Shown here: positions 31,051 through 41,960 of the stretch, piece by piece
Numbering within the stretch: the stretch's first letter is position 1
Layout of the letters: each line of letters opens with the position of its first letter
NCBI GenBank assembly: GCA_026770025.1
Contig: JAMXDE010000047.1
Location: forward strand, 62,001 to 126,000
DNA length: 64,000 nt
Reading direction: 5' to 3'
DNA from: Craspedostauros australis
Lineage: Eukaryota; Bacillariophyta; Bacillariophyceae; Mastogloiales; Achnanthaceae
Made by a program: the position numbers and the translations under genes
The notes under the pieces: model-generated
What the model saw: the letters and a program-made list of their open reading frames with translations, nothing else
The model's database searches: none
Told to the model about the DNA's origin: nothing

Positions 31051-31616
31051 TGTTGGAAGGCTCCGCGCACGGAGGATCGGTAGTAGTCACACTCTTTGTC
31101 GAAAGTGTTTCTGTTACTGTTACTGTTGTTGCTATTGATTGTTGGTGAGCGAGCGTGGGGTATGAGATGATCAAGATGCTCTCTTGATCCATCTCTTCCT
31201 TGCTCTCATTGCTTGGTGCAATCCTCTTGCACCTCCATGCACATTGCTCTCATGTTGCTCGTTGATGTTGACTTGATTGTCAACGTTGTCGTTTCTCTCT
31301 CGTTGTCTCGTCGTTGTTCCGTTCTCAGGTTTTGTTGAACCCGATGATTGATCGAATCTGATGGAATATTCACAACATATTTCATTCCTGTAGACCTGGT
31401 AGTTAAGGTCTCGATGTGACGTCACGTGTGATGGATACTGTGGTATCCGCTGGTATCGCGGTATCCTGTCATCGTAGTATCGCAGTATCCTCGTGGTATC
31501 GCGGTGGTATTGCTGTGACGTCATAGTTTTGTGTCGTGATTCCGCCACCAAATAGTCTAGATGGCGGCAAGCAAGTGTGACTGATGCATACACATCCGAG
31601 TACACACATTCCGACA
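31051..31616 (-). repeat. F3 5' LTR
   Basis: 566 bp, near-identical to 23755-24321, with CRE palindromes at 31417-31424 and 31516-31523. It abuts the F2(-) RNase H coding sequence at 31617. Confidence 0.95.
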
Positions 31617-32673
31617 CCGTTGTCTATCAGCTCCCGAGTGAAATGATGTCGTATATCGATGTGTCTCGTTCGCGCTGATGTCGACGGATTGGAGGCAATG
31701 AAAATAGCCCCCACATTGTCCACATACACGTCTACTGGTTTGGTCATCGTCAAGCCGATGTCCTCCATTAGTTGCGTGAGGAAGCGGATCTCTTTTCCTG
31801 CTTCTGACAGGGCGACGTATTCCGCCTCTGTGGAGCTGAGAGTTACACTTCGTTGTGCCTTCGATCTCCATACGATGGGCACCCCTTGCAGCAGGACGAG
31901 ATGTCCCCCGACACTGATCCGGTTATCCTTGTCTCCCGCAAACTCGCTGTCTGCGTAGATCTCGATCTTCCATGCGTCGTTCTCCAGCGGGGTAGGTTGC
32001 ATCCGTAATCCGTAGTCCCTCGTGTCCGACACGAACTTCATCACTCGCAGCATCTCCTTGTATGCAGCAGCTGATGGTCCATCCAACACTTTGGTAAGCT
32101 CCCGCACCGCATTCGCAATGTCGGGTCGCGAGTGCTTCACCAAGTATCGCAGCATACCTACTCCGCTTCGGTATCTACTGTGTCGGTCACTGTCCACTTT
32201 GGGTAGGTCGCTGTTCCTCTGAATACCCTGTCCTGGTGTTCCTGGGGTTCCGTATCGTTGTAGAGTTAGGACGTCATCCTTGAACGTATCGATGATATTC
32301 TTGATGATATGTGGCTGGTTCACCCAGCAGTTTGACTGGTTGTCGTTGAACATGATCTTGCAGCTGAGGTAGTCTTCGAGGTCGTTCTCCACCTTGATTC
32401 CGAATTGCTCAGCTTTGATATCGATCGTCAGTTGCTTCAACTCCGCCTTTTCCCCGATGCATAGGCAGTCATCGACGTAGGTGCCTATCAGCAGCAGTCT
32501 CCCTTCCTGATTCCGAATCAGAAGGCATGGATCCACTTTGCTCTGTCGAAATCCCAGCTTGAGTAGAATGTCGACCAGCTTTTTGTTCCATTGTCTGGCG
32601 CTCTGCACTAATCCGTAGATAGTCTTCTTGAGCAGCAAGCATTCATCGGCCTCATGCCTCATGCCCTTTGGGC
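31617..32673 (-). pseudogene. F2(-) reverse transcriptase and RNase H, 3' part
   Basis: This continues the F2 polyprotein from CPKGMRHEADECLLLKKTIY after the solo LTR. It holds RT YVDD (GTYVDDCLCIG), the conserved GTPGTPGQG and VGMLRYLVKHSRPDIA segments, and RNase H with Asp intact (YADSEFAGDKD) and SSTEAEYVALSEA. It ends at FTRELIDNG where the F3 LTR begins, so the last few dozen residues and the 3' LTR are missing. Confidence 0.85.
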
Positions 32674-32679
32674 ATTGCA

Positions 32680-33473
32680 TGTCGAGATGTACATGTGAGT
32701 ATATGTCAAGATGTACGTGTATATGTGCATCGTTCACCCGTTATTCTCTCATACGCACTTGGACGGTATAACTACATTCGTGTCGATAGTATGCTGTGAT
32801 TCGTCAGAATTACAGGGGAAACGGAACACACGAAAAGGAGCAAGATTTCTGGAGGAAATTTGCAAATGACGATTTCTGAGAGAATTGGAAGATCGTCCGT
32901 CCATCCATCAATGGTACCAAGAGAATCTCGAGGTACTTCCCAACTAAACCTCAGATGACGATATCATCTGACAGACTACAGCATCACCAATGGACCGTGA
33001 CATCTGAAGAGCAGAAGGACGCCTACTGACGTCGACAGGATGTCAACATGTCACCACGTCGACATCTGTCTCCAACTCAGAGCAGGAGGCGAAGATCCGA
33101 TGACCGAAGGACATCAGCATCATGGATACAGAAGGTGAACTTCAAATGGCGAGTACTCATGGAGTAGGAGCCAGTACTGAATGAACGGAATGTCGAATAC
33201 GGAGTATGTATCGAACACGGAGTATCGTGCGCGACGAGCACACGATATTGAGAGAGAGAGAGAATACAGAGAGGAGCGAGAGAGCATCTCGCGTACCAAC
33301 TCATAGTCGGAGACTGAATCTACGAAACAGATTGAAGCACCGAGAGCATCGGGCAAGAGAACGGCGTACACCGAGAGGATCGGAGTAGCCAACTAATGAA
33401 ATAGCAAATGAACGACTATCAACCAACGCCATCTTCCATGATCGTAGGTTACCGTGAGCGGAACTTGCCAACA
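32680..33473 (+). repeat. Solo F1 LTR with target-site duplication
   Basis: A complete 794-bp LTR in plus orientation, TGTCGAGATG...CTTGCCAACA, with no internal region. ATTGCA stands on both sides (32674-32679 and 33474-33479), a duplication of five or six bases given ambiguity at the edge. It splits the F2(-) RT gene between Met-Gln and Cys-Pro. It must have arisen by recombination between the two LTRs of a former F1 insertion. Confidence 0.93.
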
Positions 33474-36400
33474 ATTGCATGTAGATCTCTTCGTCAAGTT
33501 CTCCATGCAAGAATACTGTCTCGAAGTCAATGATGATACTATCCATGTGCAGCAGCATCTTCATAGTGAGCATGATGCGATAGGTTGCGTCATGAATCAC
33601 TGGTGCGTGGTGTGCTGAGAAGTCCACTCCTGTGATCTGCGAGTAGCCGCAGGCAACGAGTCTAGCCCGGAAGACTCCATTCCTCTTCTCCTTGAATACC
33701 CATTTGGTCTTCACACATCGCCGATTCCTCGGCATTCGGTTCCTCTTGATCTTCTCCCATACTCCTCTTCTGGTCATATCGTTGAACTCCTTGTTGATGG
33801 CCTCTCGCCACTTCTTTCTCTTCTCGGGATCCGCATGGTCCCAGCATTCTGCGAAGGTGGTGGGGTCTAGCATCATTGCTACGCTTGCCTGTTCGGGCCT
33901 GGATCGATCGTTCGTTCCTTGGCTCGCGGCAATGAAGTCATCCAGTCTCATCTTTCCGTGAGTGGTGTCGATCATCATGCCTGCGACGTCTCTGTTGAAC
34001 ATCGACCCGTCTGTGTGGAAGCTTGTTCCCCCAGTCGCCGTTGGCTCCACCTCTGTCTCTTGCGCGGTCTCTTGCTTCTCATCGTCGGTCTCGGAGGCCT
34101 CGCTAGATCCGTAGTCTCTATCCTCTTTAGGAACGGGTGAGTTGTTGTACCCTGCGAGATCCCTGACCATCTTCGGTACGCGCGCAACAGGTGTTGCGAC
34201 TGGAGTCGAGGGCGGTTCTTCTACTACCGTTCTTTCCTCACTCCTTTCGTTCACGCTCCTTCCGGATTCATCGCCGGTGTCATCGTGCGATTCTTGATCC
34301 TTTTGGGCGGGTTGCAGGTTATCCTGCTCTGACACAGCGTCTTCTGTATCTCGTTGTTCTCCAGCTTTGCTGCACTGGTCATCGTCATCAGTCTCTACAT
34401 CGCTCATAGTGTCTGATTGATGAAGCCAAGTTACTCCTCTCTCTGGAGATGATTCTCTTGATGAGGGGTCGTCGTTTGTGTTCATCACTCTGGATCTGTT
34501 GGCATCCTTGATACCCTTGAACTCTCCATACGACTTATTCAACCATGTCACATCTCGAGTCATCAGGATTCTCGAGGTGGCAAGGTTCATCATGCGGTAC
34601 ACTCCTTTCGCGTGCGACTGTCCGTATCCCACGAACATGGCAGGTTTGGAGCGATCATCTAGCTTCGCCTTGATAGCCTGCCCACCGATGTGTACCATCC
34701 CCATCTCACCGAATACACGCAGGTCATTTGCATACTTCGGAATTTTTCCGTTTAACAGTATACACGCTGGCTCCCTTGACTTCGTGCCAATGATGTTCTC
34801 CAGCTGCGTCGCCGTGTGAGCAGCCTCTGCCCACAGCTTCCCTCGCGTTGTTTTTGGTAGATGGGTTTGGTTCAGCATGGCGCGTACTTTGCCGTAGAGT
34901 GTCGCGAATTTCCTTTCGACGCGACCGTTCTGTTGGGGAGTCGATGCCGCAGTGTACTCGAAGGTTGGGGCGAATCCTTTGTTAAGTAAGAGTTTCTCTG
35001 CAGAACGATTCTCTCCTGCGTTGTCACATCTGACATTTTGAACCGTTACTCGCTGATTCGCCTGGAGCCATTGGAACAACAAAAGCATCTTCGACCCCAC
35101 GTCGCTTTTCTCTGTGATGAAGTAACTCCAGCAGTAGTCACTGTAGTCGTCGATCACAAGAAGCCAGTATTTGCCCCTTCCCAGGCTGTGTGTCTGAACA
35201 CTCGATGTATCCATGAACAATCGATCCCCGACTCCTTTCGCTCGTTGTTGAGTCGCTTTCGACATCGGTCTCTGCCGCGATTTCCCAATCGCGCAGTCAA
35301 CACACACGTTCAGTTTTCCTGTCACGTTCCAGCCGTACCTCCCTGCTGTTCGAGAGATGGTGTACGCGTCAACGTGACCTAACTTTTTATGAATTGTGTT
35401 GATGTCGACTGGTGCGTCGGTCGACACACCAACATGAGCTTGGTCGTCGGCCTTGGCGTTGCTCACCATGTTCACTCCGCACACGAAACCGCTCTGGGTT
35501 GCCATGATGCGGTCGAAGCTGATGCGCACGCTGCCTTTCTTCAGGTTCATCACGATGCCGCGGTTGCTAATATCGAAACCATTCTCGAGAGCTTTGTTAA
35601 TGCTCAGTAAGTTCACCCACAGCTTCGGCACGTACTTCACTGACTTGAGCACAACGATGGATGTCTTTCCATGCTTCTGCATGACGGTCATGCGCTTGTC
35701 CCCGACCTTGGTTGCCTTGAGGAAGCGTCCGCTTCCGATCTTCACGTCCTGATCGGAGACGCGAACGTTGGTCATTCCTTCGTCGCTGTTGGTGAGGTGG
35801 CATGATGCGCCCGAATCCCCCAACCAGGTGTTGGTCTCGTAGTTGTCCGGTGCGACGGAGGTGCGCCTTGCGCTGACGTTGTCAGTGTTGCCGACCATCA
35901 TGGCTATCTCGTGTTGGTCTGTGCGTTCAGAGTAGATTGGTAGCACCCAGTGCTCCGGCTTTGGGAGTCTGACTCCGCAGTCACTTTGGTGATGGGTCCA
36001 ACTGATGGAGTTCGCGGCATGATGGGTCATGCGCGTAATCAGATCGCTGGGGAGGGGGTCGAAGCGGCGAGACTCCAAACTGTTGTTGATGTTGCACGGG
36101 TTGCGACACACACTCAATGTGGTGATCATCCCGATCTCGTGTAGCTTGAAGTACACCGTGCGCGCCTCGATCAGTGGAATGCGATCCCCACTGTGAGTAG
36201 CTACAGCGTCGTAGCACAACAGGGCGAGTTCGTTTCGCACCTCATTGGCTTGGAGAACGTTGCTCAACGATGCTCGCACTGCATTGCGGAGGGAGCCAGC
36301 TCTTTCGAGTCTGGTGCGTCGCTCCGCGCGCTCTTCATCGTTGGTCGGCACATGGCCACTCGGCTCATTGTGGAGCTGGATGAAGAAAGGAACTTGGGGG

Positions 36401-37710
36401 CGTTCCACGCACCATGCGTAGAGTGGTCCTCTCTTGAGGCACAAAGGGCACCAAGCCGTGTTGGTGATGAGCCCTGTCGAGTTCCCGATCATTCGGTCCA
36501 CACGAGAGAGCTCTGGGGCGAAGTTGAAGATAGGGCGACGTGCCGCTTCTTCTCGGTTGGCATCGCCCATGTCGTCATCCACGTCTTCGGTGTCGGTGGC
36601 CCCTTCGTTGGTGAGGCTTGCGTCGTAGTAGGATTCTTGTCCTTGGTTGGAGTTGCTCATCTTGTTGTTGACGTTGTGTGGTCTCAAGGAAACAATGGGA
36701 GATGTGTCAGTCTGTTCGACGATGGCTGCAAAGGCGACGTCCTCCATTACGTTGGAGTCGGATTGATTGTTGCTTCCGATGTCGCGTGTTTTCGCCTCGC
36801 CTGTGTTCACAGATAAGTTGGTCACATTTTCCAATTCGTTCGTGTTTCCCAAGGTGGGCACACAAATTAACTCATCTGTCATCATAAGAGCCACGTCGTT
36901 ATTTCCCTCCATCCCATCAGTCGCCACATTAGCCGAGTCTGCCTCTTTCATGGCTGCCTTCAGCTTGAAGCACTGTAGGATCTTGTGTCCCTTCTTACCG
37001 CAGTACTTACATTCCCCATTGAACTTTGGCTTGCTGTTGTTGTCTCCTTGGCCACTCTTCTTGTTCTTGCCGTTGCCTTTCTTGGGGGCGGAGCGGCAGT
37101 CTGCCTTCTTGTGGCCGTAGGCGCCACAGTTGCGGCAGTGACCTTTGAAGCCTCCTACTGCAGCGAATGCAGTCTCTTCCTTGTTACTGTTGCTTTCACC
37201 TCTGTTGCCGCCGAGCTTGAGGTGTCGGCCGTCGTAGGTGGCACTGACAGCCTCGCGGATGTCCTCGAGGGTCATGGTATCTTCCATACCGTCGAACTTG
37301 AGCTCCAAGAGCTTGACGTCCGTCTCGTATTCCCTTCCGAGGGCGTTGAGTACGAGCATGTGGTACTGTTGCATATCCATCTTGATGCCGGTACTACCGA
37401 GGCGATTACGCAGCACTTCCATCTCAGTTAGGAACGTGTCTGGGTGCTCACCTTTCTTCAACCGCATTCCATTGAGTTGAGCCAGCAACTTTGCCTTGAT
37501 AGGCGCGGTACGTTGCTCGTAGATGCGCTCAAGGGCCTTCCACGCCTTGCGTGGGTCTCCACTCTCAGTGGGCCCGCCCTTGGTTCCCACCACAGCCATG
37601 AAGGCGACATTGCCTTCCGTAGTTTCATGGTTGATCGCCATGGCCAGTTCTTCAAACGTGCACTTAGCCAGCCCATTCTTGTATGCCTCCTTCTCCTCAG
37701 CGATCATCAA
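33474..37710 (-). pseudogene. F2(-) gag, protease, integrase and start of RT
   Basis: The frame is open from at least 37738, and the first ATG at 37710 gives MMIAEEKEAYKNG. By comparison with F2(+), about the first 83 gag codons are missing. CCHC knuckles are at about 197 and 237 (CRNCGAYGHKKADC, CKYCGKKGHKILQC) and protease DSGA at about 635 (WLGDSGASCHLT). Integrase has RCDNAGENRSAEK and NGRVERKF at about 930. RT begins at CVKTKWVFKEKRNG and is cut at EEIYMQ by the solo LTR. The reading frame is intact, but the pieces can no longer make one protein. Confidence 0.88.
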
Positions 37711-37738
37711 GGCTATCTTCTTTGCGATAGACTCGAAT

Positions 37739-38029
37739 GATTCTGGCCTGCTTGCGTGCTCAGGACCCGAAGTGAAGCACTCTCAGGCACACAGATGACA
37801 GTCTTCTATTGCTTATCTGTTGTTGGTGTATTGCTGATACACTCCTTGTTGTGAACCAGATTGTGACCGCATGCCATGAATCCAACAAAGACACATGCTC
37901 TGTTCGTTTTTTTCCCTTTGTGTTGTTTCAGCCACAAACACTCCGCCTCGGTTGCTTATGACTGTACGGTCACAGAATCTTTGACCAATACGAGCTACGC
38001 GACTCGTTTGACCCTATAACTTGCTCTGT
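37739..38029 (+). repeat. Fragment of an F6-type LTR
   Basis: 291 bp with about three mismatches to 279-569. It starts TGATTCTGG and stops exactly where the E2F-like motif begins in the other copy. It is joined on the left to F2(-) gag and on the right to the F4 fragment. Either it is a truncated plus-strand LTR or, less likely, the minus-strand 3' LTR of F4. Confidence 0.75.
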
Positions 38030-38190
38030 CCCCTCGTTGAATTGGCATATGCTGGCTGTATGCCTGACTGCCATCTGTGCCTATACAACGCCCCTCATCG
38101 TTGTAGTATGCGCGCAGGAAAAACGGCATTTTGCCTCCCAAAAAACCTCGCGCGTTCGCTACCCTTCATGCGACTCCCCATGGCTATCTG

Positions 38191-39333
38191 TTAATACAGA
38201 AACCTACCCAAAAGCGTCTCCCGTTTTGGGGCTGCCATGGTCTTGGTGAACACATCTGCCAGATTGGTCAGTGTGTCCTCTTTCGCGACTCTAATGATCC
38301 CACTTGCCACAGCTTCCCTGCACCGGTGATATGATATGCTGTGATGCTTCTTGGAGAGTGTGGAGTGGGGTGTCGATGCATTCTTGTACACCGCTTCATT
38401 GTCACAGAACATATTGGTCGGTCCCTCCAATGGGACGCCAAACATCCTGAGTTTGTATCGTAGCGACGATACCATTTCCACTGCTTGCCGCATTGCAGTG
38501 AACTCCGAACCAAACGTGGATGTTTCGACTGAGTTCTGTCGTTTGCTGTACCACATGACTGGCGCTCGATTCATGAAGATCAAGATGCCTGTCTGCGACC
38601 TGCGGGTTGCTTTGTCTGCTGCGTGACTGGCATCCACAAAGCAGTGGGTGGAAGCAACGTTTCCTCTGGGCTTGGGTGCATTTGTGGGTATCTGCTCTTC
38701 GGCGTCTCGGTAGAAATCTTCCCATTCAAACGATTGGAATCGATCCTCCGAAATCCTTGGGTGGTCTGGATCCATCAACATCGAGCGCTTGCTCGTGTTC
38801 TTGAGGTACCCAAAGATGTGATACACCTGCTGTAGATGTCCCACCCTTGGCATCGCCAAGAACGAAGATAGGAGGGAGACCTCGAGCAAGATGTCGACCT
38901 GTCCGATCTCGATCGCCCACCGCAGCACACCAATCAGCTCTTGGAATCGTTGTAGCCCATCTGCCTTGAGCTCTGCTGTAGTATCCTCAGCTGGATGATA
39001 TCCAGATGTGAATGGTGTCTTGCATCCCGATGGTAGTCGCAGACCTTCTTCGGACAGCTTTGACTCCACGTTCTCGATAGCCGCCTTGCAGTACTTCTCT
39101 GATGAAATGCGCCAGCACATGGTGCCGTTCTCGTTCGCCTTCTTGTCGAGCGATGCTCCAAGGTACATATCCGGTGGCTCGACTTTGTCCCCTTTCAGCT
39201 TGAACACAGCTGAGATATTGGATATGTCAGGAATCGGGGGTACGCTTTTACCAAGATACCCATGATTGCCGCACCTCCCAATAATATCTTCACAACTCGA
39301 CGAGGTCAACTTCGTTGGTAACACTCGGACCAC
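38191..39333 (-). pseudogene. F4: copia RT end and RNase H fragment
   Basis: 381 codons on the minus strand. About residue 45 onward matches the end of copia RT (FKLKGDKVEPPDMYLGASL). RNase H follows with VDASHAADKATRRSQTG, the FGSEFTAMRQAVE segment and a C-terminal LADVFTKTM. Integrase and most of RT, including YVDD, are absent, so it is a 5'-truncated relic. Sequence and motifs differ from F1-F3 and F6, so it belongs to another copia lineage. 38030-38190 is its 3' untranslated part. Confidence 0.8.
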
Positions 39334-39494
39334 CTTGCAGCCTGTCCCCCATCAACCCTCTGTCCATGAATGACATCAACATCAGTCATGTCCCGCCATG
39401 GAGCCTATCCATGTACCACCGCTGTAATGAGGGCGAACCTATGGATCGACCTCTAGGGATGTAATCGCACATGAGCCAAGACTATGGGCGAAAC
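39334..39494. other. Junction sequence, no gene seen
   Basis: Short region between the F4 fragment and the presumed F2(+) LTR. No motif is recognised. It may hold decayed F4 sequence. Confidence 0.4.
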
Positions 39495-39979
39495 TGTCGA
39501 TATGTATCAGACATGTCGACGCGCATCGACGGACAAGGGATCGCTTCTCTGAGAAAGAGAAACGGAGGCGATGCTCCTATCCGCTCAAGAGCACGAATGA
39601 CGACGCGACATGCATTGAACATGACCGGTGAGTATGTGATGATAGCGCAGGAGGAATACTGAGGAACCGAAGGTCAAGTGGGATCGATCAGACTGAGACC
39701 CATGCTGAAGGTACCTGTGCGTCTATGAGAGATGCTGCTCGAATGTAGAAGATGCAAATCACCACGATGATGCATGATGAACCTGCAGAAGAGAGCATGA
39801 GAGCAAGCCGATGAAGCAGATGAAAGCAACCATGAACAAGTGCATGATCATGGTGAACTGCTACAGATTACACTTGCTGCTGAACTGGAATTGGAGAGTC
39901 AAGAAGTTTGTTCTCACAGTTCTAAATTGGTACAGATTGATAACAGATTAATCTACTACCTAACCCCGGATTTCCAACA
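39495..39979 (+). repeat. Presumed F2(+) 5' LTR
   Basis: It starts TGTCGATATG, like the F1 (TGTCGAGATG) and F3 (TGTCGGAATG) LTRs, and ends TTTCCAACA, like their CCAACA ends. It is followed at once by the palindrome shared by these families. There is no second copy in the window for comparison, so the left end is tentative. Confidence 0.5.
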
Positions 39980-39991
39980 CGTTTCGAAACG
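39980..39991. promoter_or_regulatory. Palindrome directly after the F2(+) 5' LTR
   Basis: CGTTTCGAAACG is a perfect palindrome, 14 bp with flanking A and T. It takes the place of CGTTTATAAACG of F1 and F3. The arms are the same and the centre differs, yet self-complementarity is kept. Confidence 0.5.
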
Positions 39992-40061
39992 TTACGATTG
40001 AAATCCAACGTTTCCATCACCCACCAACACAGCAACGAACATCACCACCACTACTTCGACC

Positions 40062-41435
40062 ATGAGCTCCCATCTCTTCAAGTCTGATCGCGTTGTCGTC
40101 TTCGACGGCAAGCGTTCCAGTTGGAAAGGCTGGAGCATCAAGTTCATGACCCGCGCCACGCGCAAGGGGCTTGGGGATTTTTACCTCATGGACTACGATG
40201 ATGTAGTGGTGAAGCCAGCTCCGTTCAGCTCAGACCCCTTGGCTCCCGTTCCTAAAACGGAGGAAGGCGCGAGTGAACCGAAGAAAGTATCCTCCATGAC
40301 CTGTGCGGAAAAGGCAGAATACAAGAAGATGCTGGCTAAGTATGCGTTCGAAGAACTGACCGTGGCTATCAACCACGAAACTACGGAAGGCGATGTCGCC
40401 TTCATGGCTGTGGTGGGGACTAAGGGCAGTCTCACTGAGAGTGGAGACCCGCGCAAGGCGTGGAAGGCTCTTGAGCGCATCTACGAGCAACGAACCGCGC
40501 CTATGAAGGCAAAGTTGTTGGCTCAACTCAACGGGATGCGATTGAAGAAGGGCGAGAACCCAGACACGTTCCTCACCGAAATGGAAGTGCTGCGCAATCG
40601 CCTCGGTAACGCTGGTATCAACATGGATATGCAGCAGTACCACATGCTCGTGCTCAACGCCCTTGGCAAAGAGTACGAAATGGATGTGAAGATCATAGAA
40701 CTCAGATTCCTCGGAAAGGAAGAGACCATGACCATCGAAGACATCCGCGAGACCATGAGCGCCACCTACGACGGCCGCAACATCAAAGGAGGCAACTCCA
40801 ACCGCGGCGGCAACAACAGTAAGGAGGAGATGGCACTCGCAGCTATTGGGAGCTTCAAGGGCAACTGTCGCAACTGTGGCGCCTACGGCCATAAGAAGGC
40901 GGATTGTCGCTCCGCAGCCAAGAAGGGCAACGGCAAGAACAAGTCGAAGGGCCAAGGTAACGGCGGAGGCAAACCCAAATTCAACGGGGAATGCAACTAC
41001 TGCGGCAAGAAGGGGCACAAGATTGTGCAGTGCTTCAAGCTCAGGGCCGCCATGAAGGAAGCGGACTCCGCCAACGTCGCTACCGACGGGATGGATGGAG
41101 CCGACGACGTCGCACTCACAGCATCAGATGATATGATGTGTGTGTTCATCAACGAAGACGCGAGCGAAGAAGAAAGTGTGATCAGCGAAAAACTCAACAA
41201 AATCACCAAATTCGCAAACCAAGACAGAAATGTGATCACACAGGACTGTGTGATGTCACATGATGATAGCTCGATGATGGATGACATGGCATTCGTCACC
41301 ATCGACGTCGACGGGACCGCCAGCTTCGAAGGCGGATCATCCAATACGGAGAGAGCATGGACTCCTGAAGATATGGCCAAGCACTCTCCACGAGAGTACG
41401 GTTACTACGGGCCCCTATCAACGACGAGGAGATGA
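40062..41435 (+). pseudogene. F2(+) gag
   Basis: 457 codons from MSSHLFKSDRVVVFDGKRSS, which shows the complete F2 gag N-terminus missing in F2(-). CCHC knuckles are at about 266 (CRNCGAYGHKKADC) and 310 (CNYCGKKGHKIVQC). F2(-) reads straight on into protease, but here the frame ends at 41435. The frame that continues overlaps by ATGA at 41432. A one-base indel between about 41370 and 41432 is the simplest reason. Confidence 0.85.
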
Positions 41436-41958
41436 TCAAAGACGAGCTCTTTTCATCCGACGCAGAAGCCGAGGATCCCGACGAAGTGGTCACAGAGTAC
41501 CACGAGGGAACGACAGATGAGGAGGACGCAGACGTAACGGAGATGGCGATGACAGGAGTCGACAACGACAACATCGACCGCGCCATCAACGAACCGGTCT
41601 ATAGTCTCCCATCCCGTCCAAGCGCGCTCGACGACATGATCGAGCAATCATCGCGTCGCGACATGAACAACGGATGGTGTCTGTTGTGCCTCAAGCGCGG
41701 GCCTCTCTACGCATGGTGCATGGACTGCCCGAACATACCCTTCTTCATCCAGCTCGCCAACGAGCCAAGAGGTGCCGTGCCTAGAAACGAAGGCGAAAGG
41801 ATGGTGCGCAGAGAAGTGCTAGATGAGACGAGCGGATTGTTATTCGTGACCGCCCGATGCTCGTTGAGCAACGTCCTTTCACCAAACGACGTCCGGTCCG
41901 AACTCTCCCTCATCTGCATCGACGCAGTACATAACATTGCAACCCTCAGACTGACGGG
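41432..41958 (+). pseudogene. F2(+) gag-protease linker, shifted frame
   Basis: The frame beginning MIKDELFSSDAEAEDPDEVV carries CLLCLKRGPLYAWC, which aligns with CPLCLKRGPLYAWC of F2(-). It leaves homology at a run of six G at 41953-41958, after which the original frame takes over. The second frameshift is therefore probably a slip in that homopolymer. Confidence 0.75.
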
Positions 41959-41960
41959 GG

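Larger units (their letters stand above)
23755..31616 (-). mobile_element. F3: intact Ty1/copia LTR retrotransposon
   Basis: Both LTRs are full length (567 and 566 bp) and differ at roughly five sites including a one-base indel, so the element is young. A single uninterrupted gag-pol frame lies between them. The polypurine tract AGGAAGGG (complement of 24322-24329) precedes the 3' LTR, and a palindrome follows the 5' LTR. The left flank (agaaa) is F1 LTR and the right flank (ccgtt) is the F2 RNase H gene, so the flanks do not match as a simple insertion would require. Confidence 0.93.
31617..37738 (-). mobile_element. F2(-): Ty1/copia element, both ends lost and split by a solo LTR
   Basis: The minus-strand coding body runs from truncated gag (37710) to RNase H (31617). 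The 5' end, about 80 gag codons with leader and LTR, is replaced by an F6-type LTR fragment at 37739. The 3' end is cut inside RNase H by F3. A solo F1 LTR sits in the reverse transcriptase gene. No frameshift is seen in the remaining body, so its decay is by rearrangement rather than point mutation. Confidence 0.85.
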
